A stretch of 64,000 nt of DNA from Biscogniauxia marginata (GCA_022695795.1 MU404095.1:62001-126000); one strand, 5' to 3'. Counted from the stretch's first letter, positions 24,871 through 38,480 are shown. Numbers and translations are program-made. The notes: a model not told the origin generated them from the letters alone.

Positions 24871-25820
24871 CTATAATTCCAGAAGTTACGCGGATATTAT
24901 GGGTAAATTGTTTCTAAGACAGGGATATTATGCCATGAATTAACGTGGAGAGTATACGCGGGGCATCATCCCTTCGATGTCCCCGATTAAGTATAATAAT
25001 ATCTACTCGTACGTTTCATTCGTTTTACAGAAAGAGACGGTTCCTAGTCATGACTTTTCATGGCTAGCATTTTCAATTCCGTATTACAGTTACTAATAGG
25101 TGGGGATACGCAATTGGATTATTCAGAACGCCTCTTTGTTTCATGTCTGTGTTCACTTTCAAACCTGTGGCTATCACATGTATTTAACAACGATATGTCC
25201 GCGTAATGGAACGAATCAGAACACACTTAAATTATGGTGGCGGAATCGGCTGAATGTAGCCCCCTTTACTTTGTCCTTCCTTCCCGAGGCGTGAAGTAAG
25301 GGAGAGATGGCTTGATGACGGAGTTAAGGCGCTCTCCGCCCAGTTCGACAACTCAACCTGCTGGCAATGATTAATCCAAATTCGACGCTGTGTAACTTGC
25401 ATTGACTGAGCCGAGTGAAAATTTTGCAGCTGTATTGACAGAACTTACCTAGTTACGAATAGAATGTGATAACAGAGGTGACGTAAATGTTTGTTCGGAG
25501 TCTGAGATTCTTACTTATCAAGACCACGATAGAAATTCATCGATGCTCTCCCTGCGGACAACACAATGCGAGACAATTAATACCATCAACACAACACATA
25601 TGGTGAGACATTAAGCGGACCAAGTGTTTATCTCCGTACGAGGTTTGTACTACAACGGCTGATTAATTCGAGCATTACGAATCCCAAAGCCCTTTGTAAA
25701 ACTCCTTGCTTATAAGAACGAGCCAGCAACATCTAGAATTGAAACCTACTCAAACACCCAGCCTTCAGCTTCTATATCTCTCCCTCTCATCTTTGGAGTC
25801 AAACCTAGAACTTTTTCACA
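24871..25820. other. Spacer upstream of aldo-keto reductase
   Basis: No coding signal is recognised. It ends with a pyrimidine-rich leader (about 25770-25820) before the reductase ATG. Confidence 0.5.
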
Positions 25821-26954
25821 ATGTCTCGAGCGGCAGCAACACAGACCAAGACCATCGCAGGCAGGCCCGTGGGCCCTGTCGCTTTTGGCATGATGAGTGA
25901 ATTTTGAGCCCAGGCACCGCGCCTCTATTAATTAGGCACTCTGGGCTAATACGTTTAAGATCTTACTATATTCGGCAATATGCCGTACGAGGAAGGCATC
26001 AAGCCCCTGAAGGCTGCCCTGGAGAACGGCGCCAACTTCTGGAACGCGGTAAGCACAAGCACCATACACTATATGTAATCCGAATTACTGCTTTGCCAAT
26101 ATTTACTGATATCCTTCCGGTAGGGCACATTCTACGGCCCCCCCGACGCCAACTCCCTCCACCTCCTCAAGCACTACTTCACCAAGTACCCCGAGGATGC
26201 GTCTCGTGTTGTTCTTAGTGTCAAGGGAGCTTATAACGGTGCCAACCAGACCCCTGACTGTAGCCCGGAAGGTATAAGGACGGCGGTTGACGAGTCTCTG
26301 CGTGTGCTTGATGGGCTCAAGTCTATCGACCTTTTTGAGTGCGCTCGCGTTGACCCCAAGGTGCCCATCGAGATCAGCGTCCGCGCCCTCGAGCAGCTCA
26401 TCGAGGAAGGTAAGATTGGCTCCTATGGCCTCAGTGAGGTCAACGCGGCAACAATCCGCCGCGCCCATGCTGTGTACGCGCCCGCTGCCGTCGAGGTCGA
26501 GCTGAGCTTGTTCTCGCGCCATGTGCTCGAGAAGGGCGGCGTCGCTGACACGTGCCGTGAGCTCAATATTCCGCTGCTGGGCTACAGCCCTCTCGACCGC
26601 GGCTGGCTGACGGGCCAATTCAAGACCCTGGACGACCTTCCCAAGGATGACTTCCGCCGCATGTGGCCGCGCTTCCAGCCCGGCGCCTTCGAGCAGAATG
26701 TCAAGTTGGCCGAGGTTGTCGAGGGGGTCGCCAAGAAAAAGGGGTGCACGAGCGCCCAGGTCGCTATCGGCTGGGTCATAAGGCAGGGTGTGATCCCCAT
26801 TCCTGGTGCTAGGAATGTCGACCGGGCCATAGAGAACTGCAAGGTCGTGGAGCTTACGGACGCCGAGGCGGCTGAACTCCAGGAGGCTCTGGACAAGACG
26901 AAGGTCGTTGGCGAGCGTTACCCGGAGATGTTCCAGGAACATCTAAACCAGTAG
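25821..26954 (+). CDS. Aldo-keto reductase, pyridoxal reductase-like
   Basis: NADPH-dependent (alpha/beta)8-barrel reductase most like fungal pyridoxal reductases (AKR8). Exons are 25821-25896, 25960-26048 and 26124-26954, summing to 996 nt, or 331 residues, in phase. The start MSRAAATQTKTIAGRPVGPV leads to FGMMN. The barrel shows GANFWNAGTFYGPPDAN, where AKRs usually have Asp-x-A-x-x-Tyr; the Tyr is kept and Asp is replaced by Asn. SVKGAYNG, DLFECARVD (usual position of the His), YGLSEVNAATIRRA, GYSPLDRGWLTG and the cofactor-binding end IPGARNVDRAIENC follow. Upstream start and both introns were chosen by phase. It is the only intact enzyme between two decayed oxidoreductases and the transposon nest. 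Confidence 0.88.
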
Positions 26955-28792
26955 GAAATAGGAGTAAAGCATTGACCAGAGTCTTCTGAGACGACTTGGG
27001 GCATGTGGAGTCTGATTCCATACTTGTCGTACGATCACTAGGTACTAGAAAAAAAATAGAAAAAGATAAAAGGTGTTAGCAAAGAAAACCTGAGGTATCA
27101 TATAAAGTGCTACGACTAGATAAACAGGGGTGTTGACGGTTCCATTTAAAAGAAAACAGTCGTCCGGCCTCACTATAAAACAGAAGACGGGCGGTTATAG
27201 CACGGAAGGCGGCTGTGGCTGGTAGAACCTGGAAGGGCATGTGGGCCAGCGCACCGCTACGATGAGCCAGCATGCATGGTCGCGCCCCATGTTCGATACC
27301 TGCCAAGCTTCCAAGGTTGCTTACCTAATCTTGACTGTACACGAGCTTAATTAAAATAAGCTTCTCAATATAAGAGCGAGATATTTGTAACATCGTCATG
27401 ACGGCGGCATCATCTAGCTTATATCGAGAATTCTATATATATAGGTACCTACTTATACAAAAATACTTTGTCAAGATTTTAAAACAAAGCTCGACGATTT
27501 CACTTGTTTGCTATAAAATATTTTTTTCTTGCGCGGCTTATTACGACGCCTCAAACCAGATAAAAGGGGCAACAACATATCTCGGCGAAATCACTTTGGC
27601 CGTTGATATTCTCCTTACAATTTAGTTAGTCAGTCGTGTACGCGGTGGTAACTATCGCAGGTGATGCTTTAAGGGCAGGCGAGTGAGGTTTTATGGACAA
27701 AGTAGATGACTTGTTATTTTAATATACATGTCATTAATCTTACACAAGGAGGTTATCCTATCATTCTGTTGAAATATAAGCCTCACTAAGTAAGCTAAGG
27801 CGCATAACACATTTTTCCTAAAACCAACACATTCCCCATTAATTTCCCTCCACAGATGATAATTCCAACGTCAAGATGCTCTCTATTCTCCTCTCTCAAT
27901 CCTAACAAAGTCGTCTAGGGTACTTCGGTCTAGTTCGGCATAGTGACTTACTTTGCTATTAACCTCCTGGCGCGCTATATCGGATTTTTTTGTGATAAAG
28001 TACACTTAGAGTCTTAGACTTCTAAACCTTCGTTTGTAGATTGACAAGTAAGTTCCGGGTGAAAAGAATGAGAAGATGATTCAGTTGAATAAACCACCGC
28101 CCCCCTCCCCCCCACGGGGTATTTTTGACTTGGCTTGCTACGTCTAGTTAGGGTTACCTTCCCTAGCTTCATGTTCGCTATTTCTAGAATGGCGATCCGG
28201 TCTAAAGAGAAAATAAGTAAATCTTGGCCCCCGACGCTGTCATGTAATTTTTCTGTGGACGCAATACTAGTGAACAACACCGTATCGAGGTTACAAATCT
28301 GACACTTGCCGTGTGTATCATGGCAAAATGCAGAAAAGCAACTTTAGTCGCAGCTTATCACGGCTTATTTCTGAACACATTGGAACTGACGTTGAATCCT
28401 CTGCCTCTAATGCCAAGACGACAGAAAAGCACCATTCTTGCGTCATATGGGGGCTTTGAAAACGAGCAGAGCTCACTGTGCATCAGGCGTTTGACCATAG
28501 ACTATATTCGGTCCCGATAATGGTATTCTGCCGACTTAGGAGGCTATGGTGTTTGCGGGAGTTCTTGTCTAAGTCGCTACAGTGCTTTAACCTTGCATAT
28601 AGTCAATTGGGTCAGCACATCCAGCCGCGTTGTGCCGGCTCTAGCCTACTAGAGACCAAACAGTAGATAACATCATATTGTCTTTCTGTTATATCCTATT
28701 ATCATTTTGAAGTAGTTGAAGTTTACTCTTAATAAAGCTTAATACAATTCAGTTTATATTAATAAGTACTTATATAAGTAAGCTTAAAAGAC
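26955..28792. other. Gene-free flank of the transposon nest
   Basis: 1.8 kb with no supported gene. Short frames on both strands lack motifs. AT content climbs from about 28650 towards the nest. Confidence 0.55.
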
Positions 28793-29221
28793 TATTACGA
28801 CCCACTTAAATCAAAGGGGTCTTTTAAGCAAGGTCCGTGAACTAGTAACGGAATAACTTCGGGTAATTACTTAAGCAAACCAAAGATAAGATTTATTATA
28901 ATCTAGGTACGACTAAATCACGATAAATCTATATAAAATAATTAAAGAGAATAATAAGTATTATTCTTAAGAAATAATTATATAAATAACCTAGAATTTC
29001 TTATATAACTAGTTATTTATTTTAGTTTTTTAATTATTAATTTAAAATTATAATTACTTTTTAATATTATAATAAAAGTACTTTAAAATCTTTTTAACGA
29101 ATAAAGTATTATAAATCTTTTAAATTAATCTCGATTTATTATTACTTTTAAATTAAAAAAATCTAATACGTATTTACTTATAAAATTAATTAACTAAAAA
29201 TAAATAAAAAGGTTTATTACA
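28793..29221 (+). repeat. 5' LTR of element A (Ty3/gypsy), RIP-mutated
   Basis: It begins TATTACGACCCAC, a RIP-type variant of the TGTTACG LTR start. It ends AGGTTTATTACA, a variant of the GGTTCGTCACA end seen in clean copies. The 3' ~210 bp are homologous to all other LTRs in the window. The leader after it (29222 on) matches the post-LTR leader of element B. Confidence 0.8.
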
Positions 29222-29726
29222 TTTTAATAGCTTTTTAATTAATGCTTAATATTAATTTAAAAAAAGGAACTTTTAATCGAACCGTTTTAAAATAAGTATA
29301 CCCCTTAAAACTAAAAAGTAATAAAAAAATAAATAAAAAATAATAATTAATAAACTTTTAAACGAAAACTTTAAATTTTTTTACGATATAACAAAAAATT
29401 TTAAAAAAACTAATATAAAAGTTAATTATAATTATAACTAAAAAAGAGCTTTAAAAAGACATCTTTAAAACTTAATAAAAAAAATCGTTTAAAAAAATAC
29501 TTAAAAAAATAACTTTTACCTCTTAAAAACAAATAATTAAAATCACTTTTAAATGATAATAACTTTAATAATTTAAATAAATAAAACGATTTAATAACTT
29601 TTAATATAAAAAGTTTTAAATTAATTATATTTAATAAATATAATAAATTAAGTAATTTAAAAAGATTTTTAATTTAAGCCGAAACTTATTTATAGTTTTA
29701 TTACAAAATAATTATTATTAAAAAAT
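29222..29726 (+). mobile_element. Element A internal region, leader and gag start (interrupted)
   Basis: The leader and first part of gag run until TTAAAAAAT at 29726, where element B is inserted. The same sequence resumes at 39071, after B. The protein is unreadable because stops and A/T substitutions saturate it. Confidence 0.8.
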
Positions 29727-30248
29727 TGTCACGAACCAACCAGGGTAAGCAATTAAGTAACAGGGGTATTATTCTCACTCTTCTTACGTCCAGCTCGGAC
29801 ATGAATCCTAAAGGGGAAAGCGACCTATTATCACGTAATATAAATAAGTATAAATAAGATTTATTCAATAGTATCCAGTGGAGAATAAATAAGTGTAAAT
29901 AAGACTTATCTAACAATATTTAATAAAGAATAAATGAATATAAATAAGACTTATTTAAAGGTATTTAACATATTAATTATAGGAAATAAAAGACAAAATA
30001 ATAAATATAAGAAAAATAAGATTTTTTATATGTTTAGTTATTTATTTCTAGTTTTTTAGCTATTAATCTAAGATTATAATTATTTTTTAATATTATAATA
30101 AAAGTACCTTAAAATCTTTTTAACGAATAAAGCATTATAAATCATTTAAATCAATTTTAATTCATTATTATTTTTAAATTAAGAAAACCCAGTATATACT
30201 TACTTATAAAGTTAAGTTAACTAATAATATATAAAAAGGTTTATCACA
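29727..30248 (+). repeat. 5' LTR of element B
   Basis: It runs from TGTCACGAACC to GGTTTATCACA, 522 bp. It has about three imperfect copies of a roughly 45-bp unit around 29840-29970, where the 3' LTR has one; this accounts for the length difference. Confidence 0.88.
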
Positions 30249-30466
30249 TTTTAATAGCTCTTTAATTAGTACTTAATATTAGTTTAGAAAAAAGGACTTT
30301 TAAATGAATTATCTTAAAATAAGCATACCTCTTAAAACTAAAAAGTAACAAAAAAAGAAATAATTAAAAAAATAATAATTAACAAGTTTTTAAACGAAAA
30401 TTTTAACTTCCTTTACGATACGACAAAAGGGTTTAAAGGAATTAATATAAAAATTAATTATAGTTA

Positions 30467-32293
30467 ACGTGCTTTACCAGTACCCTGCGCACTTTCCCCC
30501 ACTTTCTTATATTAGAATTAGGATTTAACAACCACAACGTATAAAATTAACCTAAACTACTTAAAATCTAATGAACTTAATACAATTATAGTATCCTGAT
30601 AAGTACGCGTATTATAACTAGTCTCCCCGCAAGTACCATATCGTCGCTTAGAAGGCTGCCCTTTATTTTGCTTACCCCCTTTAAAGCGCTTGTCGTGTCG
30701 AGCCTGCTCTTTTACTTCTTTTTAAGTTAAAACGTTTTGCGTATTTTTTATAATAAATGCCCCCCTTTGACGGACTCGAGTCTTTTTAGCCTTACGGCGT
30801 TTATTAAGTGCCTTATTTGTTACTCGAAGTGTGCGTATCTCGGCTAATAAAAGCGTTATTTTATAAATTAACATTTTAATGTTTTTAATTAACGCCACTA
30901 TCGTCTTAAAAATGGGGGTTAAAAAGCTTCCTTAATAGCGTGTAATGCGACTCTTTACTAAAGTTAACTATAAAAACGCATTAGTCGCATTATAAGGGGT
31001 TTAAGAGACCCAAGGGTTAGTATTAGTCGAGAGGGGTATATTAGGATTCGGAGTTTATAACCTTATATTAAGCTTTAAAATCATAATTTACAGGTCGAAA
31101 GGCACTAAGCCAGCTCCGCGGAATCTAGCCTGGCCATTTTAAGCTATTATAAAGGCTAAATAAGCTGCTTTAAAAGCGAGGAAAAACTCGACCTTTATAA
31201 TATAGTTAATATAAGCCTTAATAAAAGTTTTAATTTATCGATTATATGCCCGTTTTAAGACATTAAAACACTTAATATCTAGTGGCTAGGTTAAATAAGA
31301 AAAATAAAAAGGTAAATAAAAAGTAATAATGTTATGTGCTTTATAATACTCTTAGAATTCCGCCGATTTGTGACTTTTATGCCTATTAAAAACAAGCATT
31401 CGATATAAACCTTTAACTCGAGTAAAAGTATATTTATTAAAGTGCTTAAGTTATTTTAGGCTTGTTTTATTATTTATTTAGTTATTATTAATTAATTTAA
31501 TTACTTAGTCGTGTAAAAAGCCGCTTTTAATATATTAATTTATAAGATAATTTTTCCTTTAAATTACTAGAAACGAAAGGATATTTTAACTTTCGTTATT
31601 AATATAAGTAATTATTATTACTTATTCCCGATTGCCTAGTTAAACTGCTTTATTTTTACCACGTTAATTTACGCGAGTTATAACTATTACCAAAAAGATT
31701 ACACTTATTATAAAGCTTGTCTCGTCGAAGTTATAAAAATCGAAGTTTTAAATACTATATTTCGCCTGTATATTCTTAACTAATCGGAACCACGCGTTAA
31801 TTAGCTCTAGATTTTCATATAAGGTTCTTTAGAAGTTATAAACGCGATTAAAACGCGTTTTTAACTCTAGTCGTCGTTATATAAATCGATATGCTTAATT
31901 CTTCCCGACGTGTAATACCCCTCGAGATTCAAGTAAAAGATTTGTTATATCTTTAATACTAGCAAGTCGAGGCGTAAAACCTCGAGAATTTAAATCGAGT
32001 ATATATCGAATAATCATATTTTTTTTTACTTTATTTAGTTTGAGGTTTAGGGGTAGACGTTCGTTAAAAGAAGTATAACTATTTATTTTAAGTCGAAGCG
32101 TAAATTCGGGAACTTTATAGATTTTCGTAATAAACTGACGACTTAGCTTTTTGAATAAACGAATAGCCTCGATAGTTAAAATGATTCATGCTTCCTAGGT
32201 TTAAATTTTTATTTATAGTTATTAAGAAAACGCGTGTCAAAGTTCATGGGGTATAAAATAAAGGAAAGTGCGCAAGGTACTAGTAAAGCACGT
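30467..32293 (-). mobile_element. pogo/Fot1-type DNA transposon nested in element B
   Basis: 1827 bp, bounded by TA on both sides (30465-30466 and 32294-32295). Terminal inverted repeats begin ACGTGCTTTACCAGTACC at the left; the right end is the reverse complement with C/T differences, and the match extends through GCGCACTTTCC. On the minus strand a decayed transposase is readable: a helix-turn-helix part (RGFTPRLASIKDI), NAWFRLVKNIQAKY, then DFYNFDETS at the first catalytic Asp of the DDE domain. Stops interrupt it. Size, TA duplication and transposase type fit Fot1-like Tc1/mariner-pogo elements of ascomycetes. It is less A/T-shifted than its host element. Confidence 0.85.
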
Positions 32294-35200
32294 TATAATT
32301 AAAGAAAAACCCTAGAAAGACACCTTTAAAGCTTAGTAAAAAGAATCATTTAAAGAAAAAAAAGAGGAAGAGGAGAAACTTAAAGAAAAAAACAAACAAC
32401 TTCTACCTCCTAAAGATAAATAACCGGAGCCACTTTTAAACGATAATAACCCTGGCGGTTTAAACGACGAAAATAATATAACGATCCCCGATATAAAAGG
32501 TTTTAAACTAATTACACCTAGTAAGTATAATAAGTTAAATAATTTAAAAGGATTTTTAATTTAAACCGGAACTTATTTACGGTTTTATTATGAAATAATT
32601 ACTATTAAAAAATAAAAGGTTTTTATAATATCCTAGTTTCTCGTCGGGACTACCTTAATATGGTTTTAATTAATATTAAAAAATTACTTAAATAATAATA
32701 AAAACGCTTAAAAAGATAAAAAAAAGGTCTTTAAAAATTATAAAGAGTTTAAAAAACAACTTAAATCTATATTTAACAACTTAATCCTTAAATAATAAGC
32801 CGAAGCTCGACTTTATAAACTATAATAAAACAAGAAGGCCTTAAATTACGCTATTAAGTTTAAAAAACTCGTAAACTAGTTATAATTACTAATTAAAAGC
32901 CTATATTACTTGTTTTATTAAGGACTAAAAAACCATATAAAAGATAAGTTATATAAAATAAACTTATATAAAAAAAGGAACTTAAAAATGTTTAATAACT
33001 ACGTTATAATAATTATTATTATTAATAACGAAAACTTTAAATAATACCTTGAAAAGAAAAAAACGATACGGCGATTAGCAAAAAGAAGGAAATTATAAAA
33101 ATGGTATTAAAACAAGGAAAAACATTAAAACTAAATTAAACCTTATTAAAATTAACGCTACTTAAAAAAACAAAAAAAAATAAATTAATTATTAAATGTT
33201 TTAATTATAAGAAAAAAAGACATTATAAAAACGAGTATTAAAGTCTTAAAAAATAAAAACCAAAAATAAAAAAGATTTCTTAATTAAAAAAAAGAACCTT
33301 CGAAATAAGGATTCATTTCGAAAATAATAAAAAAATAAACTAAGTATTTATTATTACCACTATTAAAGTAAAAAAAGACAAGAAAGTCCTTATAAAAAAA
33401 AGCTATAAATATCATTAGGTTGATTATAAAAACTATTTAAAGCATGACCACTCGTACTTAAGGTACTTCATATTAAAGCAAGCCCGGTAAGGATATAATA
33501 AAAGCGAATTACTATATAAATATAATACTTATAAATTAAGATATGACTTAGGAATTAAATTAAACTATAATGGGCTACATTAAAGCTATTATAATAACGA
33601 CAAATGCGAAATACACTAAAAAATATATATATATATAATAACTTAAACCGGAAGTTTTATATAAATAATAATTACGATATTCATTAAAGTTTAAACAATA
33701 CTAATTAACTTATTAAGTTACTAAATAAAGAACTTAAAATAAAGCTAAAAATAGAAAAATAACTAGAAAAGGAATATATATTATTATATTAAAGCTTTTA
33801 CATTAACGACATTTATTAAATATATAAAAGTTTTAAAAATAAAGCCGGTTATTATCTTCAAAAACTAAAAAGTAATAACACGAAAAAAAAACGAATATAT
33901 TTATAATAACATCTCACGATAGCTATATTATTTTCACTTGAGTTTTAAAAGAAATAACGAAATAATTATTAAAGGTTATATATATTATATTTTAGTATTA
34001 TGCGATATACACGATTTACTCGGAGCGGGTTTTAAAAAAAACGAAATTAAGAAAGAATTATAAGAATTATAAAAAGAATTATATTTTCTATATTAACTCG
34101 AAGAACAAGCTAAGTATAATATAGGTTTATTTAAATCTATAAAAAAGCACTTAATAAAATAATAAATAAAAATACGTGCGATTAAATTAAGTTATAAACG
34201 AATCGTTAAAATATACTTTAAAAAAAAAGAAGAGTTTCTAGAAATTTATATAAACTTATAAGGAAATATTAAGTTATTTTTAATAAGTAAATCTAAGAAT
34301 TATACTTTTTATTTGAAAATAATTTAAAACCTTGAAAATTTTTAAATTAATAAAAAAATAAACTTAAGCTATAAAAAGGCCCTTAAAAAAGAATTAAAGT
34401 TTTAATATATAAGATTTTATATAAAGAATAAATCTCTTACTCCTTATTACTTAAAAGGTAGTTAAAAAAACTATTTAAATAACGATTATTAAAAACACGT
34501 TTTTATGAAACCTAAAAATAAAAAGATATCCAGGTCGTAACGACCTAAAGAAACCCAAAAAAGAGGGGACGTAAAAAACCAAAAAACGGTAAAAACTCTC
34601 GCTAGTAAGGCAGCGAGAAGCCATAAATAGCAAGTCTTTATACGAAGTTTAATTAAAACTTAATAATACCATTATAACTAAAGTTAAATATAATAAAAAG
34701 AAGTATAAAGCCCTTATAAATTTAGGAGCAAATAAAAACTATGTTTTAATTAAAATAACTTAAAAAACAATATATTATAAATATATAAACAAAATTTATA
34801 TAAATTATAAAACTTTGAAAAATACATATCTAGTTACGAAAATAATAAAATGCTAAAAAAGATAATCCTTCTCTCGGTAACCATTTAAAAACATCTTAAA
34901 TAAATTATTTTTTAATATTATATATATATTAAGTTACGATATGATTTTAAAAATAAATTAGCTTAAAAAAAGTAATTTACAAATAAATTTCGAGATAAAT
35001 ACGTTTTATTAAAATTAAAATTAAAAGGAATTAACTATTACAAGTTATAAAATAAATACCGCAAATAACACTAAAAAAACGAATATAAAGACGAAACATA
35101 TCACTTATATAATTCGAGTAACTAAACCTAAAAATTTAACGAAAAAAATACCACGTAAATACCTCCATTTTCATAAATTATTTAAAGATAAAACAAAAAA

Positions 35201-38060
35201 AGAATTATTAAAACATAATTAATAAGATTATTAAATTTACTTTAAAGAAAAAAAATAACTAAAACTATTCTTAATATATCTTATAAATTAGGAAAAATAA
35301 AAAGCACTATAAAAAGGAATTTAGAAAAATCTTAATAAAAAATATATTTAAAAATTAAAATCCTTATTAAAATACCTAGTAATTATAGTATTAAAGATTA
35401 ATAAAAACGAAAAACCACATATTAATAAAAAAGGAAATTTAGTGTAACGACGAGTAATTAATTATCGACACCTTAATAAGATAATAAAAAAAATACTTGT
35501 TATTACTAATAAAACTTATAAAAAAGTAAATTAACAAGGCTTAAATCTTCATAGTATTAAACCTTCGTAATAGTTATTACATAATAAAAATGGCTAAAAA
35601 ACACGAATAATATATCGCTTTTTAAACGGTATATAAACATTATAAATATAAAGTTATATTATTTAGGCTTATTAACGCACCTGTTATATTTTAATATATA
35701 ATTATAATAATTCTTTGTAAATTTCTAGATAAATTCGTATTTATTTACTTAAACGATATACTAATTTACTTAAAAAGCGAAAAAAAACATAAGAAATATA
35801 TAAAGCAAGTATTAAAAGCCCTGAAAAAGGTAAACCTACTTATTTATCCAATTAAAAGTAAATAACATATTAAAAAACTAAACTATTTAGAGTTTATAAT
35901 AAGTCTAAAAGAAATCCGTATTTAAAAGGGAAAAATAGTAATAATTAAGAATTAGCTAGAACCTAAGAATGTTATAAACGTATATATATTTCTTAGCTTT
36001 ATTAATTACGTTAAATAACTTATTTAAGATTTCGAACGAATCGTTAAACCATTAACGAAACTAATTATTTTAACGAAAATAAAAGAAGCTTTTTATTTTA
36101 TTAAAAAAGCTAAACGGGCTTTTTAGTAATTAAAAGAAGTTATAATTAATGAGGTTATATATAAACTTTTAAATAAAAACAAGAAAAAACGATTAAGGAT
36201 AAACGCTTTAAATTTCGTTATTAAAGCAGTTTTAGAGTAACTAAAAAATAATAAAAAATAGTATCTAGTTATGTACCTATTTAAGGCACTATATAGTGCT
36301 AAATTAAACTATTAAATCTATAACAAGGAATTATTAATAGTTATTAAAATATTAAAGGAATAAAAACCATGGCTTAGCGAAACCAAGGAACCTATTAATA
36401 TTTATTTAAATTATAAAAACCTTACACGATTTATAATAATATAAACACTTAATTAAAAATATAAACGTTAAATGATTTTTTTGTTTAATTTTAATTTTAA
36501 GATTTATTATATTAAAAAAAGGAGATTATAAATTAAAAATTAATAAAAAAGATGTTTAAATGTTTAAATAATAAAATAACGGATTAGTTATATTAGTTTA
36601 CATGCGAATTAATATAAAAAACTAGAAATAACGTTTTAAGGAAAGTTATAATTAAAAAGAAAAATAATTGTAGTTTTAATAAAGATTTAATAACGAACTT
36701 TTCTCGTATAAAGAAAAGGTTCATATATTAAAACAAGTATAAGACAAATTTATTAAGGAATTCTACAAATACCTTTTATATGGTTACTAAGGAATTTTTA
36801 AAACATTAAAACGATTTTAAGAAGAATTCGACTTTCTAGAAATACGATAAATAATTAAAAGAATTATAAAAAGTTACAACGTTTATAATAAGGTTAAAGT
36901 ATTACGACATAAGCTATATAAACTATTATAATTAATTTAAATACTTAATAAAGCGTAGCATATAATTATATGGGATTTCGTAGTGAAACTTCTTAAGTTA
37001 AAAAATTCTACTACAAAAGTACCTTATAATAGCATATAAGTAATTATTAATAAATTCACGAAATATACCTACTTTTTATCGTTTAACGAGTTAAGTATAG
37101 TAAAATAACTAGTTTTTAGTTTCTTAAAAAAGTATATTAATAAATATAGATTATTAAAACGTATTATTTCGAATAAAGATAAATTATTTACGTTAAAATT
37201 TTAGATTAATTTAATAAAACGAATAAAAGTTAAATAAAAGTTATTTATAACGTATTATTCTTAAATAAACGAATAAATAAAGAAATTAAATTAAATAATA
37301 AAATAATATTTAAGAAGTTATATTAATTAGGAAATGAATAACTAAGTAGAACTATTATTAGTAGCTTAAATAGCGTATAACATTTCGGTTAATAAAGACA
37401 TAAAAATGTTATTACATAAAGTAATGTATAAGTAGAAAGTAGAAATTCAAAAATAATAAATTAAACTTATAAAAGCACTAAAAATCGAAATAAAAGCCTT
37501 AAAAGTAGAAGTATTATCCGAAAAAGTTTAAGTAGTATAATTATAATTATAAAAAGAATTATAATTTATTTAAAATAAAATAACAAAATATTATAATAAA
37601 AAAGAATTAAAGGATTAATTTTTAAAAAAAGAGATATGATTTATTTATTTCGTTAATAATAAGACGTATTAATAAAAAACTTAAATTTAAGAAGTTAGAA
37701 TTATATAAAATTAAAGAAATTATTTTAAAAGTTAATTATAAACTCTTTTTTTTTAAAAGGATTTAAAATATATTTTATATTTTATGTTTTACTTTTAAAA
37801 TTAATATTAAAGAACGCCTTATTAAAAACCCGGAACGAGATTAAAGAAAAACCAAATAAATATAAAGTGAAAAAGATTTTAAATTTAAGAAAGGTTAATA
37901 ATTAGTTATAATATTTAGTTAAATAAAAAGGTTATTCACTAAAAGAAAACACGTAGAAATTACTTAGGCATTTAAAGAATTTAACGGCTAAGCTTAATAA
38001 GTTTTATCGACGAAACCCGGACCGGTTAGAAAAGTTTAAATTTTAAGATCTTGGTTTAAG
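32294..38060 (+). pseudogene. Element B gag-pol relic
   Basis: Conceptual reading with stops. The gag body is at about 32500-33190. A zinc knuckle at 33197-33238 has the C-x2-C-x4-H-x4-C spacing, with the second and last Cys changed to Tyr (TGT to TAT). The reverse transcriptase active site at 35746-35757 reads YLND where YLDD is expected, a G-to-A change. Integrase lies at about 36700-37450 (HPQTNGQ-like segment followed by ERLNQ). A chromodomain is at about 37860-38010 (KKILNLR, YLVK, GYSPKENT, RRNPDR). No functional product is possible. Confidence 0.82.
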
Positions 38061-38079
38061 AAGAACAAATCTAGGGAGG

Positions 38080-38480
38080 GGACGGCCTCGGAAGTAACTC
38101 TAACTTACTTAATTAGAAATTATTACTTGGTTTAGAGACGTTCTTACTTTTTTTTTAAACGTTTTTATTTCTCTAAATTATTTAAATTTTAAAAATCACG
38201 TTAAAGTATTTTTAAATTTTTCTTTTTTAATAACTCTTTTTAACGACGAAGCCGTTTTACACGAGTTATAATCTTGGTTATTTCTCGGTAAAGTCGTTTT
38301 AAGGTTTTCTTGGTTTAACGTTTTTATAAAAATAATCGTTTCTCTTTATAGTTTAAGTTTCGAAAAAAGTTAAAAGGAATTCTTACTTTATTATATTAAC
38401 GACGATAAAAAACGTATTTATTACATTTCCTCGATACCTTAAATGATATTATATATTTTAAGTTATAATTAAAATAATAA
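38080..38480 (-). pseudogene. Relic of an antisense coiled-coil ORF between pol and 3' LTR (element B)
   Basis: Read on the strand opposite to gag-pol, the stretch gives a Lys/Arg/Leu-rich heptad-like protein (KTLKRLYREI, RVKRLRR, KELLKKKNLK). Its in-frame stops are mostly TAA where Gln (CAA) fits the heptads. The same frame is found in the corresponding place of element C at 40460-40830. See findings. Confidence 0.55.

Noticed and set aside
27220..27310. Possible tRNA-like B box (GTTCGATAC) near 27290
   Set aside because: No acceptor stem, A box or T-stem pairing could be built around it.
29701..29916. 71-codon minus-strand ORF across the start of the element B LTR
   Set aside because: Spans a transposon junction and the LTR; biased composition only.
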